Assembly: GCA_964393575.1 (NCBI GenBank)
Contig: CAYMUG010000001.1
Location: 16,385-80,384, forward strand
Reading direction: 5' to 3'
Source: CAYMUG01 sp964393575
GTDB lineage: Bacteria; Patescibacteriota; Minisyncoccia; Spechtbacterales; 2-12-FULL-38-22
DNA: 64,000 nt
Shown one piece after another: positions 11,598 to 19,434 of the stretch. Made by a program: the position numbers and the translations under genes. The notes beneath the pieces were generated by a model. It saw only the letters and a program-made list of their open reading frames with translations. It was not told the origin of the DNA and did no database searches. The stretch's first letter is position 1. Every line of letters begins with the position of its first letter.

Positions 11598-12143
11598 ATG
11601 CCTAAACAAGAACTACAAAGGGGAAGAAACTGGTATGTAATACACACCTATTCCGGATATGAGGACGCTGTCGCAAAAAACCTGGAACAACGCATTGAAT
11701 CTATGGGTATGCAGGATAAAATTTTTAGTGTTACAGTACCCAAAGAAAAGAAAATTAAAATAAAAGGAGGAAAGAGGCAAGTAGTAGAAGAAAAAATTTA
11801 TCCCGGATATGTACTTGTGGATATGGTCGTAACTGATGATTCCTGGTATGTAGTTCGGAATACCCCGCGTGTTACCGGCTTTGTTGGATCCGGTACAACA
11901 CCTGTACCTGTTTCCAAAAAGGAAATTGAAGAATTACAGAAAAGAATGGGTGTTGAAGAACCCAAATACAAGATTGAAATTAAAGAGGGGGACGCTGTAA
12001 AAATAAATGACGGACCTTTTAAAGATTTTGACGGTAAAGTTTTTGAAATAGATGAAGAAAAAGGCAAGGTACAGGTATCAGTTAATATGTTCGGCAGAGA
12101 AACCCCTGTTGAGCTTGATTATTTGCAAATAACTAAATTATAA
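11598..12143 (+). CDS. nusG: Transcription termination/antitermination factor NusG
   Basis: Binds the RNA polymerase clamp and couples transcription to Rho or to the ribosome. The 181 residues are the family's usual length. The NGN domain begins WYVIHTYSGYEDAVAKNL and includes KIYPGYVLVDM and WYVVRNTPRVTGFVG. The C-terminal KOW domain (about 127-165) starts EGDAVKINDGPFKDFDG. A repeat-only spacer separates it from rplK. Confidence 0.97.
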   Translation: MPKQELQRGRNWYVIHTYSGYEDAVAKNLEQRIESMGMQDKIFSVTVPKEKKIKIKGGKRQVVEEKIYPGYVLVDMVVTDDSWYVVRNTPRVTGFVGSGTTPVPVSKKEIEELQKRMGVEEPKYKIEIKEGDAVKINDGPFKDFDGKVFEIDEEKGKVQVSVNMFGRETPVELDYLQITKL

Positions 12144-12332
12144 AGTAGCTCGGCCTACGGCTTTGCTTCAAATCCTAAATCCTAATATCTAAATCCTAAA
12201 CAAATCCAAAATTCAAATGTTCTAAATTATAAACCGTTTTGAATTTTGTATTTTGGTCATTTGATATTGTTTAGAGTTTAGTGTCGTTTTGAAATTAGAA
12301 TTTGTTTGTGCGCCGCAGGCGAACAAAATATT
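12144..12332 (+). repeat. Nested AT-rich palindromic leader abutting rplK
   Basis: Begins AGCTCGGCCTACGGCTTTGC directly after nusG and runs through AAATCCTAAATCCTAATATC and CAAATCCAAAATTCAAA, whose complement TTTTGAATTTTGTATTTTGG follows. It ends GAAATTAGAATTTGTTTG and GCCGCAGGCGAACAAAATATT before ATG. The last part matches the end of the gatA leader. Confidence 0.8.
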
Positions 12333-12761
12333 ATGGCTAAAAAAGTACAAACTGTTGTAAAAATGCAAATTCCCGGAGGGCAGGCGACACCTGCTCCCCC
12401 TGTAGGTACCGCGCTCGGTCCTCACGGAATAAATATTCAGGATTTTGTCAGTCAGTTTAATGAGAGAACCGAAGACCAGAAAGGCAATGTAGTGCCGGTG
12501 GAGCTTTATGTATACGAAGATCGCAGTTTTGACTTTAAATTAAAAACTCCGCCTGCCTCTGACTTACTCAAAAAAGCAGCCGGAACGGAAAAGGGTTCGG
12601 GAGACACCCCCAGAACTAAGGTGGGTAAAGTCAGCAAGAGTCAGGTTAGGGAAATAGCTGAAACTAAAATGGAGGACTTAAGCGCTAACAATTTAGAACA
12701 AGCTGAAAAGATTATAGAGGGTACCGCCAAAAGTATGGGTATTGACGTTAAGAAGAAATAA
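12333..12761 (+). CDS. rplK: 50S ribosomal protein L11
   Basis: L11 of the GTPase-associated stalk base. From ATG 12333 it has 142 residues, the family norm, with the [21 protein letters not shown]-terminus and C-terminal rRNA-binding helices ([19 protein letters not shown]). The in-frame GTG 12306 lies in the repeat leader and is not used here. The usual partner rplA (L1) does not follow. Instead the last 33 bp of the gene are repeated 152 bp downstream. Confidence 0.97.
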   Translation: MAKKVQTVVKMQIPGGQATPAPPVGTALGPHGINIQDFVSQFNERTEDQKGNVVPVELYVYEDRSFDFKLKTPPASDLLKKAAGTEKGSGDTPRTKVGKVSKSQVREIAETKMEDLSANNLEQAEKIIEGTAKSMGIDVKKK

Positions 12762-12914
12762 CGTTAATACCCATATTTTTGTGAGGGGGCGACGGGGGAG
12801 TTTTCTCCCCCGAAGTGGAAGCAGGTCCGACTTTAGTCGGACCGTTGAAACCGCAAGGTTTCAAGGAGGCCTCGGCCGACGAAAGTATGGGTATTGACGT
12901 TAAGAAGAAATAAC
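12730..12914 (+). repeat. Palindrome cassette flanked by a direct repeat of the rplK 3' end
   Basis: The last bases of rplK including the stop (12730-12762) recur exactly at 12882-12914 (33 bp, period 152 bp). The first copy forms a 16-bp stem with following DNA: ATGGGTATTGACGTTA pairs with TAACGTTAATACCCAT, with one G-T pair, and then ATTTTT, so it may terminate transcription. The inserted part holds hairpins GGGGGAG/CTCCCCC, GGTCCGACT/AGTCGGACC (12824-12843) and TTGAAACC/GGTTTCAA. There is no ORF. Confidence 0.87.
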
Positions 12915-12942
12915 ATCAAAAAGAGGATTTTAAAACAGAATT

Positions 12943-12977
12943 CAAAAAAGAGCTCGGCTTTCGAGCTCTTTTTTAAT
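12943..12977 (+). terminator. Terminator of the secE-nusG-rplK unit
   Basis: AAAAGAGCTCG-GCTTT-CGAGCTCTTTT followed by T. A strong 11-bp stem after the duplicated rplK end. Confidence 0.9.
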
Positions 12978-13193
12978 GCAAAAATATTATAAAACAATTC
13001 AAAGGTTTGAAATAGTTTTTAACCGCTTTTTAACAATATGTGCTCTCCACTCTGCATAATATCGCATGTTATAATATAACTTAGTTACTTATCATTCATA
13101 AACATACAAGAGAAACCGTTGTTTTAGTGCCGGAATAGTAAAATATTGAGTTTATTATATTTTCAACAATAATACGCAAGGGAGGTGAGACGC

Positions 13194-13823
13194 ATGGATT
13201 CCTTAAAGAATATAACTATATATAGAATAGAACCCATGGAAAATGCGTTAGCACGGCTTAGAAGTGCGCCTCTGGATAATGCCGGAGACGAGAAAATATA
13301 TGTTTATTCAAATGCTGACTTTGCTATTCGTTCTATAGATCCGGATGTTCTCAATCCCACGTCATACTATGTATTAAGAGAGGGTTTAGAATTTCAACGT
13401 TGGCTCCGATGGTACTTTCTGGAAAAGTATGGTATAGATACACTATTCCTTCCGGGTATTATTCATATGGAAACAGATGACGGCTATGAAAGTATGGCCC
13501 CTCCCTTCATTGAGGTTTATGAAGAAAACATTTTTCCGCAAAACTCCGGACAGCTCCTAAGGACAAATTTTTCTGTTTTGCTTGACGGTGTTCATCGTGC
13601 TATGATTGCCCGCGAAAACGGTATTTCTATGAGTTGTATTGTAGTAAAAAACGCGGATACAACTTATCTTCCTTACGCATACCCCAACGCTTGGAGTGAG
13701 GTCAAAGTTTTTGACAGCGTACCTCCCGTAAAGAAGTTTTACAGACGAGAAGAACGTTATAGCTACGTGAGACCGCTTTATGCTCTACGAGGGTGGAACG
13801 ATAGAACGCAGGTAGGACGGTAG
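13194..13823 (+). CDS. Orphan protein with ParB/sulfiredoxin-like DGxHR motif
   Basis: A 209-residue soluble protein with no family I can name. ATG 13194 is chosen because AAGGGAGGTG (13178-13187) sits seven bases upstream; the in-frame GTG 13185 overlaps that site. In the middle, LLDGVHRAMIARENG (DGVHR near residues 131-135) has the D-G-x-H-R pattern seen in ParB/sulfiredoxin-fold proteins, preceded by predicted beta strands. Only this short motif supports the fold. It stands alone between two terminators and has a strong Shine-Dalgarno, like the other orphan genes in this window. Confidence 0.65.
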   Translation: MDSLKNITIYRIEPMENALARLRSAPLDNAGDEKIYVYSNADFAIRSIDPDVLNPTSYYVLREGLEFQRWLRWYFLEKYGIDTLFLPGIIHMETDDGYESMAPPFIEVYEENIFPQNSGQLLRTNFSVLLDGVHRAMIARENGISMSCIVVKNADTTYLPYAYPNAWSEVKVFDSVPPVKKFYRREERYSYVRPLYALRGWNDRTQVGR

Positions 13824-13887
13824 GAAAATATACGAAAATTTATATCGCGTAAAAGATAAGTATAATGCCCGCGTTGTGGATAAAATA

Positions 13888-13925
13888 TTTATAGGCCGTT
13901 CTTAAGAGCGGCCTTTATTATTTTA
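13888..13925 (+). terminator. Terminator after the DGxHR gene
   Basis: AGGCCGTTCTT/AAGAGCGGCCT stem (one G-T pair) followed by a T-rich tract. Confidence 0.8.
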
Positions 13926-13969
13926 AATTTTATATTTTTTGTGTATTATATAAGGAAACCTTCACTGCT

Positions 13970-14034
13970 CACCGTAATAAGTAATTCGTAATAAGTAATA
14001 AGCCTGCCTGCCGGCAGGCAGGCAGGAACAAAAT
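13970..14034 (+). repeat. Palindromic leader abutting the HAD gene
   Basis: Tandem GTAATAAGTAAT tracts, then a perfect 22-bp palindrome GCCTGCCTGCCGGCAGGCAGGC-type at 14002-14023, then AGGAACAAAAT before the ATG. The same palindrome occurs at 30620-30643 and inside 16S rRNA. Confidence 0.8.
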
Positions 14035-14619
14035 ATGACTAAAAACTCAAATCAAAATTCGTTTATTTTTGCCTCTGATTTAGACGGCACTATTATAGAT
14101 CACACAGAAAATAAAATTGCGGCCGCCCAAAGAGAAGGGATTCATTTAACATCTGAACAAGTGAGCTCTGAGACATTAAGGGCGACTGTTAAAAAAGAAA
14201 TAAGAGAGAGAATACAGGGGCATGTTTATGAAGAAGCTACCCTCTCCGCTAAACCGATAGAAGGTGCTAAAGAAGTTATTGAGAGTTTTGTTAAAAATAA
14301 CGGTCCTGTGTATATAATCTCCGCGCGCAGTACAAAATCTTCTGAGGAATATGCCAGAGAATGGCTCCGGCGGAATTTGCCGGCAATTAAACAAGAACAC
14401 GTATTTTTTGTGCAAAGAGGCGAAGAAAAAGATGAAGTCGCCTCACAACTGGGTGCTGATTTTTACATAGATGATAAAGAAATTGTTTTAGATCATCTGC
14501 CCAGCGTGCGCCATAAGTTTCTGTTCTATCCTTTTAATGAAAGCGCTAATACAAAGTACGAAGTAGTAAGAAAATGGGAAGAAGTGCCCGCCAAACTGGA
14601 TCGGCTTTTCAGGGGATAA
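14035..14619 (+). CDS. HAD-superfamily hydrolase, possible 5'-deoxyribonucleotidase
   Basis: A 194-residue HAD-fold phosphatase. Motif I is FASDLDGTI with the nucleophile and general acid in DLDGT (15-19). Motif II is near IISARS (about 95-100), the motif III Lys is near 133 and motif IV is FYIDDKE (acidic pair at 147-148). The size and the long cap after motif I resemble the NT5C/YqfW-like deoxynucleotidase group. The next genes encode dCMP deaminase, dUTPase, ThyA and DHFR, which agrees with a nucleotide role, but the substrate is inferred. Confidence 0.8.
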   Translation: MTKNSNQNSFIFASDLDGTIIDHTENKIAAAQREGIHLTSEQVSSETLRATVKKEIRERIQGHVYEEATLSAKPIEGAKEVIESFVKNNGPVYIISARSTKSSEEYAREWLRRNLPAIKQEHVFFVQRGEEKDEVASQLGADFYIDDKEIVLDHLPSVRHKFLFYPFNESANTKYEVVRKWEEVPAKLDRLFRG

Positions 14620-14660
14620 GTTTTGTGTAAAAATATTTATACATTAAATTGCTAAAGCTT

Positions 14661-15188
14661 ATGGAGGAAGAAGTTAATAAAACCTACAAACGCCCTAATT
14701 GGGACGAATTTTGGCTAACACAGGCGTTGTTTTATTCTACACGGGGAACCTGCGACCGCCACAGGACCGCCGCAGTTATTGTGGATAAAAACAACCTTTT
14801 AATAAGTGCGGGTTACAACGGATCTCCCCCCGGGGCTCCTCACTGCGATGATGTGGGACACCTTATTATAGACGGCCACTGTTTACGCACTCTTCACGCG
14901 GAAGAAAATGCCCTTCTTAATGCTAAGCGGGGTTTGGAAGGGGCTACCGCATATATGCTTTATAGTCCGTGCTTGAAATGCGCAAAAGCGTTAATTAGTT
15001 CGGGAGTAAAGAGGATTGTATATGCCCGTGAATACAGTAATATGCATGGTGAAGACAAGGGTTGGAAACATTTTAAAGAACTGGCTGCGGGAGCCAGCAC
15101 AGCCGTTGAGTACTTAAATTTAGATTTTAACAAAGTATTAAAAAATATGTTGGGTATTTTAAAAAGCAAAGGCGGAGCTCTTAAGTAA
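14661..15188 (+). CDS. dCMP deaminase (cytidine/deoxycytidylate deaminase family)
   Basis: Zinc enzyme converting dCMP to dUMP, the substrate of thymidylate synthase. The 175 residues contain the zinc motif HAEEN (about 79-83) and PCLKC (about 103-107). The dCMP-deaminase-specific TRGTCDRHRTAAVIV, GYNGSPPGAPHCDD and CLRTLHAEENAL blocks are also present. The in-frame TTG 14649 is less likely than ATG 14661. It lies between a HAD phosphatase and dut, so it is part of a dTMP synthesis set. Confidence 0.93.
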   Translation: MEEEVNKTYKRPNWDEFWLTQALFYSTRGTCDRHRTAAVIVDKNNLLISAGYNGSPPGAPHCDDVGHLIIDGHCLRTLHAEENALLNAKRGLEGATAYMLYSPCLKCAKALISSGVKRIVYAREYSNMHGEDKGWKHFKELAAGASTAVEYLNLDFNKVLKNMLGILKSKGGALK

Positions 15189-15242
15189 GAATGTATCCTA
15201 TACGGGGAAAAACAAATATTATACCGCTCCTTATTTTGTAAA

Positions 15243-15671
15243 ATGCAAATAAAAGTACAAAAAATTCACAGAGATGCGATACTTCCCTCATACGCTTATC
15301 GTGGGGATGCCGGGATGGATATATACTCTTGCGAGGAAGCCGTAATTCAACCTAAGTCAAAAGCGTTGATAAAAACAGGAGTGAAGATCGCTATACCCGA
15401 AGGATATGCCGGCTTTGTGTGGGATAAAAGCGGGCTTGCCGTAAAGCACGACTTAACTACTATGGCGGGAGTTTTGGACTCCGGATACAGAGGAGAGCTT
15501 ACTGTCGTTATCGTCAATTTAGGAGATAAAGAATACAGGGTAGAGGGAAGACAAAAAATAGCTCAGTTAGTTATCAAACCGGTGATAAGCGCGAATATTG
15601 TAGAGGTAGAAAACATAGATAATAGAACGTCCCGTGGAGAGAAAAGATTCGGCAGCAGCGGGTTAAATTGA
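15243..15671 (+). CDS. dut: dUTP diphosphatase (trimeric dUTPase)
   Basis: Hydrolyses dUTP to dUMP. All five trimeric dUTPase motifs are readable in 142 residues: DAGMDI (22-27), DKSGLAVKHDL (61-71; the canonical PRSG has become DKSG), GVLDSGYRGEL (76-86), GRQKIAQLVI (102-111) and the Gly-rich RGEKRFGSSG (131-140). It forms part of the dTMP cluster and is immediately followed by thyA. A second dUTPase-like gene lies on the other strand at 22.2-22.9 kb. Confidence 0.93.
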   Translation: MQIKVQKIHRDAILPSYAYRGDAGMDIYSCEEAVIQPKSKALIKTGVKIAIPEGYAGFVWDKSGLAVKHDLTTMAGVLDSGYRGELTVVIVNLGDKEYRVEGRQKIAQLVIKPVISANIVEVENIDNRTSRGEKRFGSSGLN

Positions 15672-15733
15672 TAAACTTAATCCTTCAATGTATAATGGGA
15701 AATAGTTCGCAAAACAAAAACCAAGGAGGCATT

Positions 15734-16675
15734 ATGCTTCGCAGAAGCATGGCAAAACTTATAAAACCCCGGCACGAGGAAAAACAGTACCTTCGCATAC
15801 TTAGCGATATTATGAAAAAGGGCGAAGATAAGCCCAACAGAACAGGCATAGATACGCGAATGCTGTTTCATCGCGAAATGCGGTATGACCTCCGTAAAGG
15901 TTTTCCTATGCTAACTACAAAGAAAGTTCCTTTTCACCTTGTTGTTGCGGAATTACTTTGGTTTTTAAGAGGTTCAAGCGACGTTCGTGAACTTCAAAAA
16001 CTCGGATGCAAAATTTGGGATGATAACGCCGGGAGTGATTATTGGCAAAATCGCAAAAAAGAACTCGGGTTTGCAGATGATGAAGGTTATATAGGCAGAA
16101 TTTACGGTGTACAATGGCGGGATTGGCAATCGCCTGATGGTTCACGTGTAGATCAGCTCGCACAAGTTATAGATGATATAAAAAACAGTCCTTTCGGAAG
16201 GCGCAAGGTGGTTACCGCGTGGAACCCGGGAGAAATTGACGAGATGGCTCTTCCCCCGTGCCATATGATTTTCCAGTTTAATGTTTCGGCAGACAAAGAA
16301 TACCTGGACCTTTCTATGAAGCAACGTAGTTGCGATATGTTTCTCGGTGTACCTTTTAATATAAGCTCTTACGCTTTACTTTTAAGTATGGTGGCGCATG
16401 TTACCGGTTTGAAGCCGCGAGAATTTGTACATACTCTTGAGGATGCACACATATATCATAATCACTTTGAACAGGCAAAAACCCAACTTGCCAGAACCCC
16501 GTATAAGTTTCCTAAGCTCTGGTTAAATCTTGATATAAAAGATATAGACGATTTCCATCGTGTTGCGTATGGAGCGGTAGATAAGGGAGAAACCCCCAAG
16601 GAAGCTATTGCTAAAGTGGCGCGGCTTGAAAATTATGAAGCCCACCCTCACATCAAAGCGGAAATGGCGGTATAG
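15734..16675 (+). CDS. thyA: Thymidylate synthase
   Basis: Methylates dUMP to dTMP using methylene-tetrahydrofolate. ATG 15734 is preceded by AAGGAGG and gives 313 residues; the upstream TTG at 15668 would overlap dut. The catalytic Cys is in LPPCHMIFQF (near residue 176), and the folate/dUMP blocks RQRSCD-type MKQRSCDMFLGVPFN and EDAHIYHNH are intact. folA begins 3 bp later. ThyA oxidises folate to dihydrofolate, which fits the presence of DHFR next door. Confidence 0.97.
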   Translation: MLRRSMAKLIKPRHEEKQYLRILSDIMKKGEDKPNRTGIDTRMLFHREMRYDLRKGFPMLTTKKVPFHLVVAELLWFLRGSSDVRELQKLGCKIWDDNAGSDYWQNRKKELGFADDEGYIGRIYGVQWRDWQSPDGSRVDQLAQVIDDIKNSPFGRRKVVTAWNPGEIDEMALPPCHMIFQFNVSADKEYLDLSMKQRSCDMFLGVPFNISSYALLLSMVAHVTGLKPREFVHTLEDAHIYHNHFEQAKTQLARTPYKFPKLWLNLDIKDIDDFHRVAYGAVDKGETPKEAIAKVARLENYEAHPHIKAEMAV

Positions 16676-16678
16676 TTT

Positions 16679-17197
16679 ATGAATACGAAAAATTCCAACA
16701 TTACCATTTCGCTTATCGTCGCTATGGGAAAGAATTACGATATAGGGGAAAACGGTGATATGCCGTGGGGGAGAAATTTGCGCGGTGACTTGAGGCACTT
16801 CGTTCGGGTTACCAAAGGAAAACCTATTGTTTTCGGAAGAAAAACATTTGAATCTATTGGCGCCTCTCTGAAGGATAGAGAAGTGCTTGTTTTAACCACA
16901 AGGGATGATTACAACCCTGAAGGTTGCCGTGTCTTTCAAAGTCCGGACTCTGTTATTGGGTATGTCGCCCGTAGCTATAGTGAACTTATCGTTGGAGGAG
17001 GGGAAAAAATATATAAACTGTTTTTACCTTGTGCTACCCGTATATATTTAACCGTTGTTGATGCCGCATTTGAAGCTGATACTTTTTTCCCTGAAGAATT
17101 TAAATGGGATGATTGGAATGTAGTTCACAAAGAAAAACATAATGCTGACAATGAAAACAAGTATGATTTCACTATATATACCTTAGAGAGAAAATAG
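16679..17197 (+). CDS. folA: Dihydrofolate reductase
   Basis: Regenerates tetrahydrofolate after ThyA. In 172 residues the DHFR landmarks are ISLIVAMGKNYDIGENGDMPW near the N-terminus, a LRGDLRHF segment with the substrate-binding acidic residue, GKPIVFGRKTFESIG, and the nucleotide-binding IVGGGEKIYKLFLP. Two Arg/Gly residues lie between MPW and the acidic helix, slightly longer than the E. coli enzyme. It is in the same direction as thyA with a 3-bp gap, so it is probably cotranscribed. Confidence 0.95.
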   Translation: MNTKNSNITISLIVAMGKNYDIGENGDMPWGRNLRGDLRHFVRVTKGKPIVFGRKTFESIGASLKDREVLVLTTRDDYNPEGCRVFQSPDSVIGYVARSYSELIVGGGEKIYKLFLPCATRIYLTVVDAAFEADTFFPEEFKWDDWNVVHKEKHNADNENKYDFTIYTLERK

Positions 17198-17202
17198 CTC
17201 TT

Positions 17203-17236
17203 CACCCCCTCTTTTGTAATAGGGGGGTTTGTTATT
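17203..17236 (+). terminator. Terminator after folA
   Basis: ACCCCCT/AGGGGGGT stem with loop CTTTTGTAAT and a T-rich end. Confidence 0.85.
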
Positions 17237-17240
17237 TCAG

Positions 17241-17320
17241 GATGCCCCGAAGCAGAGCAAAGCACGCTTCGGGGCTACCCTGAACCGTGTTGCCGGAGGC
17301 AACTCTGGTTCAGGGTGAAA
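17241..17320 (+). repeat. Double-hairpin repeat (CCCTGAACC type)
   Basis: Two adjacent perfect hairpins: GCCCCGAAGC/GCTTCGGGGC (17244-17275) and ACCCTGAACC/GGTTCAGGGT (17277-17316) with an inner GTTGCC/GGCAAC. The CCCTGAACCGTG...CTCTGGTTCAGGG frame recurs downstream of tRNA-Ala at 38917-38952 with a different inner stem. Confidence 0.75.
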
Positions 17321-17400
17321 CGCTTTTGACATGCTTTTGAAACGTTTTTATATACCTCGTTTTACATTGAGAGGATAAGATTTTATGATAGTATAAAGTA

Positions 17401-17537
17401 AAGCTCACTCCGTTCGCACAAAATAACAAAAGAACATATTAACAAAAGAACAAAAACAACTGATATGTTCATAGGTTATTCTGTTACTCAGTTATTATGT
17501 TATTTTGTTGTTTTGTGAGTCGAAGCCGAACAAAATT
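17401..17537 (+). repeat. Long hairpin leader abutting gatB
   Basis: Close copy of the secE leader: AAGCTCACTCCGTTCGCACA, AAATAACAAAAGAAC, CATAGGTTATTCTGTTACTC and GTTTTGTGAGTCGAAGCCGAAC, then AAAATT and ATG. The two ends are complementary over about 20 bases. Confidence 0.85.
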
Positions 17538-19094
17538 ATGGCAAAATATAAACCCACAATAGGTTTAGAAATACACTCTCAACTAAAGACCAAAACAAAG
17601 ATGTTCTGTGATTCTTTGAATGATCCTTATGAGACACATTCCAATATTAATATTTGTCCTGTATGCATGGGTCATCCCGGCACTTTGCCCACTCCCAACA
17701 AAGAGGCAATAGAAAAAATTATAAAAGCAGGTCTTGCATTAAATTGCAATATTGCCGAATTTGCCAAATTTGACCGGAAAAACTATTTTTATCCCGACCT
17801 TCCTAAGGGATACCAGATATCGCAATATGATATACCTTTCTGTTCCGGCGGGCATATAGAGATAGACAACCAAAACCACGATGACCATAACGATGACGAT
17901 GATAGCGGAAGCCACAATGACCATGACAATGACGCCGAAAACCACGATGACGATAACCAAAATTCAAAAAAGATTCTTCTTGAAAGAATTCACCTTGAAG
18001 AAGATACCGGGCGCCTCGTGCATTCAGAAGACGGCGCATATTCATACATTGACTTTAATCGCGCGGGAATACCTTTAATGGAGTTGGTTACAAAACCGGT
18101 AATACATAGCGCTGAAGAAGCCCGTAAATTTGCCCAACAACTTCAGCTTATACTCCGCTATTTGGACGCGAGTGATGCTGATATGGAAAAAGGGCAAATG
18201 CGTGTAGAGGTAAATCTTTCTATGGCGGCGGAGGGTTCAAGTACCATGGGCACAAAAGTAGAGATAAAAAACCTCAATTCTCTTCGGGCGGTAGAAGAGG
18301 GTATAGCTTATGAGGTAAAAAGACAAAAAGAGCTTATTGAAGAAGGAAAACAGGTGGAGCAGCAAACAGTAGGATGGGATGAAGAGAAACAAAAAACAGT
18401 TCCCCAGAGGTCTAAAGAAGAAGCCCATGATTACAGATATTTTCCCGAGCCGGATATACCTCCACTCCGTATTACGAGAGAGATGGGGTGGGATACAGAA
18501 AGAATGCGCACCTCTTTGCCCGAACTCCCCCGTGATAAAAAGAAAAGATTTATAGAGCAGTACGTACATGATGAAAAAACCGCAAATATATTTGTTTCAG
18601 AGTTTGAACTCGCCGATTTTTTTGAACGCGCGGCCTCCGAGGCATTAAGGTGGACTGACAACGAAGACCCTGAAAAGGTAAAAAAGTTGACTACAAACTA
18701 CACAACGAAAAACCTGCGAACTATTCTTACGGAAACCCAAACTCCGGTTGCGGAGATGCGCATTACAGCTGAAAATTTCGGAGAGTTAATAGGGTTAGTA
18801 TATAAAGGAGAAATTTCCAGTGCCGGCGCCAGGGAAGTGCTGGAAGCAATGTTCCACACCGGAAAGGACCCTTCCAACATAGTGGAAGAAAAAGGATTAA
18901 GGCAGGTTAGCGATACCGGAGAACTGGAAAAAATCGTAGATGAAGTTATAGCTGAAAACGAAAAAGCCGCCTCTGATTACAAAAACGGCGATGAAAATGC
19001 CATAAAATTTTTAATGGGGCAGGTTATGAAAAAGAGCAAGGGCTCTGCCAACCCGCAAAAAGCCACAGAGCTATTGAAAAATAAATTAGAGTAG
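17538..19094 (+). CDS. gatB: Asp-tRNA(Asn)/Glu-tRNA(Gln) amidotransferase subunit B with Asp/His-rich insert
   Basis: Kinase/transamidase subunit of GatCAB that phosphorylates the Glu- or Asp-tRNA and receives ammonia from GatA. From ATG 17538 it has 518 residues; the TTG at 17505 lies in the leader. The cradle domain begins GLEIHSQLKTKTKMFC, has FDRKNYFYPDLPKGYQISQYD (80-100) and DYRYFPEPDIPPL, and the C-terminal YqeY-like tail has ANPQKATELL. Residues 111-143 form a low-complexity Asp/His/Asn loop between HIEID and ILLERIHLEED, where other GatB proteins have only a few residues. Its DNA (17868-17966) repeats GATGAC/CATGAC/CATAAC units like those in nearby non-coding repeats. Confidence 0.96.
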   Translation: MAKYKPTIGLEIHSQLKTKTKMFCDSLNDPYETHSNINICPVCMGHPGTLPTPNKEAIEKIIKAGLALNCNIAEFAKFDRKNYFYPDLPKGYQISQYDIPFCSGGHIEIDNQNHDDHNDDDDSGSHNDHDNDAENHDDDNQNSKKILLERIHLEEDTGRLVHSEDGAYSYIDFNRAGIPLMELVTKPVIHSAEEARKFAQQLQLILRYLDASDADMEKGQMRVEVNLSMAAEGSSTMGTKVEIKNLNSLRAVEEGIAYEVKRQKELIEEGKQVEQQTVGWDEEKQKTVPQRSKEEAHDYRYFPEPDIPPLRITREMGWDTERMRTSLPELPRDKKKRFIEQYVHDEKTANIFVSEFELADFFERAASEALRWTDNEDPEKVKKLTTNYTTKNLRTILTETQTPVAEMRITAENFGELIGLVYKGEISSAGAREVLEAMFHTGKDPSNIVEEKGLRQVSDTGELEKIVDEVIAENEKAASDYKNGDENAIKFLMGQVMKKSKGSANPQKATELLKNKLE

Positions 19095-19137
19095 GTTAAT
19101 TTATTTTTAGTACCATACAAAGAGAAGGAGACAGGAA

Positions 19138-19359
19138 ATGAGTGGAGAAAAATACTATAAACTACGGCTTTCCGTTGGTCCAGACGCAGTTAGCGATTTG
19201 ACGGAGTTAGCAATCAGAAAGAATATCAGTACGACGGAAGTCATAAGACGTGCTCTTGCAGATTACAAATTTTTTCAGAATCAGCTTTTAAAAGGGAGAA
19301 AAATTATACTTTATGATGAAAAAACAAATAAAGAATGGTTATTAACGGAAATAGAATAA
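19138..19359 (+). CDS. Small ribbon-helix-helix-like protein
   Basis: A 73-residue protein with the CopG/RHH layout: a short beta strand (YKLRLSVGPD), helix (VSDLTELAIRKN), turn with ISTTEVIRRALADYKFF, and a C-terminal strand pair (KIILYDEKTNKEWLLTEI). RHH proteins usually bind operator DNA as dimers, often as antitoxins. No toxin-like partner gene is adjacent, so it may be a stand-alone regulator. The start has a clear GAAGGAGA Shine-Dalgarno, and a terminator shared with folD follows. Confidence 0.75.
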   Translation: MSGEKYYKLRLSVGPDAVSDLTELAIRKNISTTEVIRRALADYKFFQNQLLKGRKIILYDEKTNKEWLLTEIE

Positions 19360-19387
19360 GCTCGTTTTAAACTAAATCTTTTCTACA

Positions 19388-19424
19388 AAACTACCGCCCT
19401 TATTGTGATCAGGGCGGTTTAATT
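19388..19424. terminator. Bidirectional terminator between the RHH gene and folD
   Basis: ACCGCCCT/AGGGCGGT stem with loop TATTGTGATC. The genes on either side converge here. Confidence 0.85.
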
Positions 19425-19434
19425 TATTTGAACA

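Noticed and set aside
17739..18078. Open frames in alternative frames over the gatB repeat
   Set aside because: These valine/isoleucine- or arginine-rich frames come from the CATGAC repeat read out of frame. GatB is the real gene.
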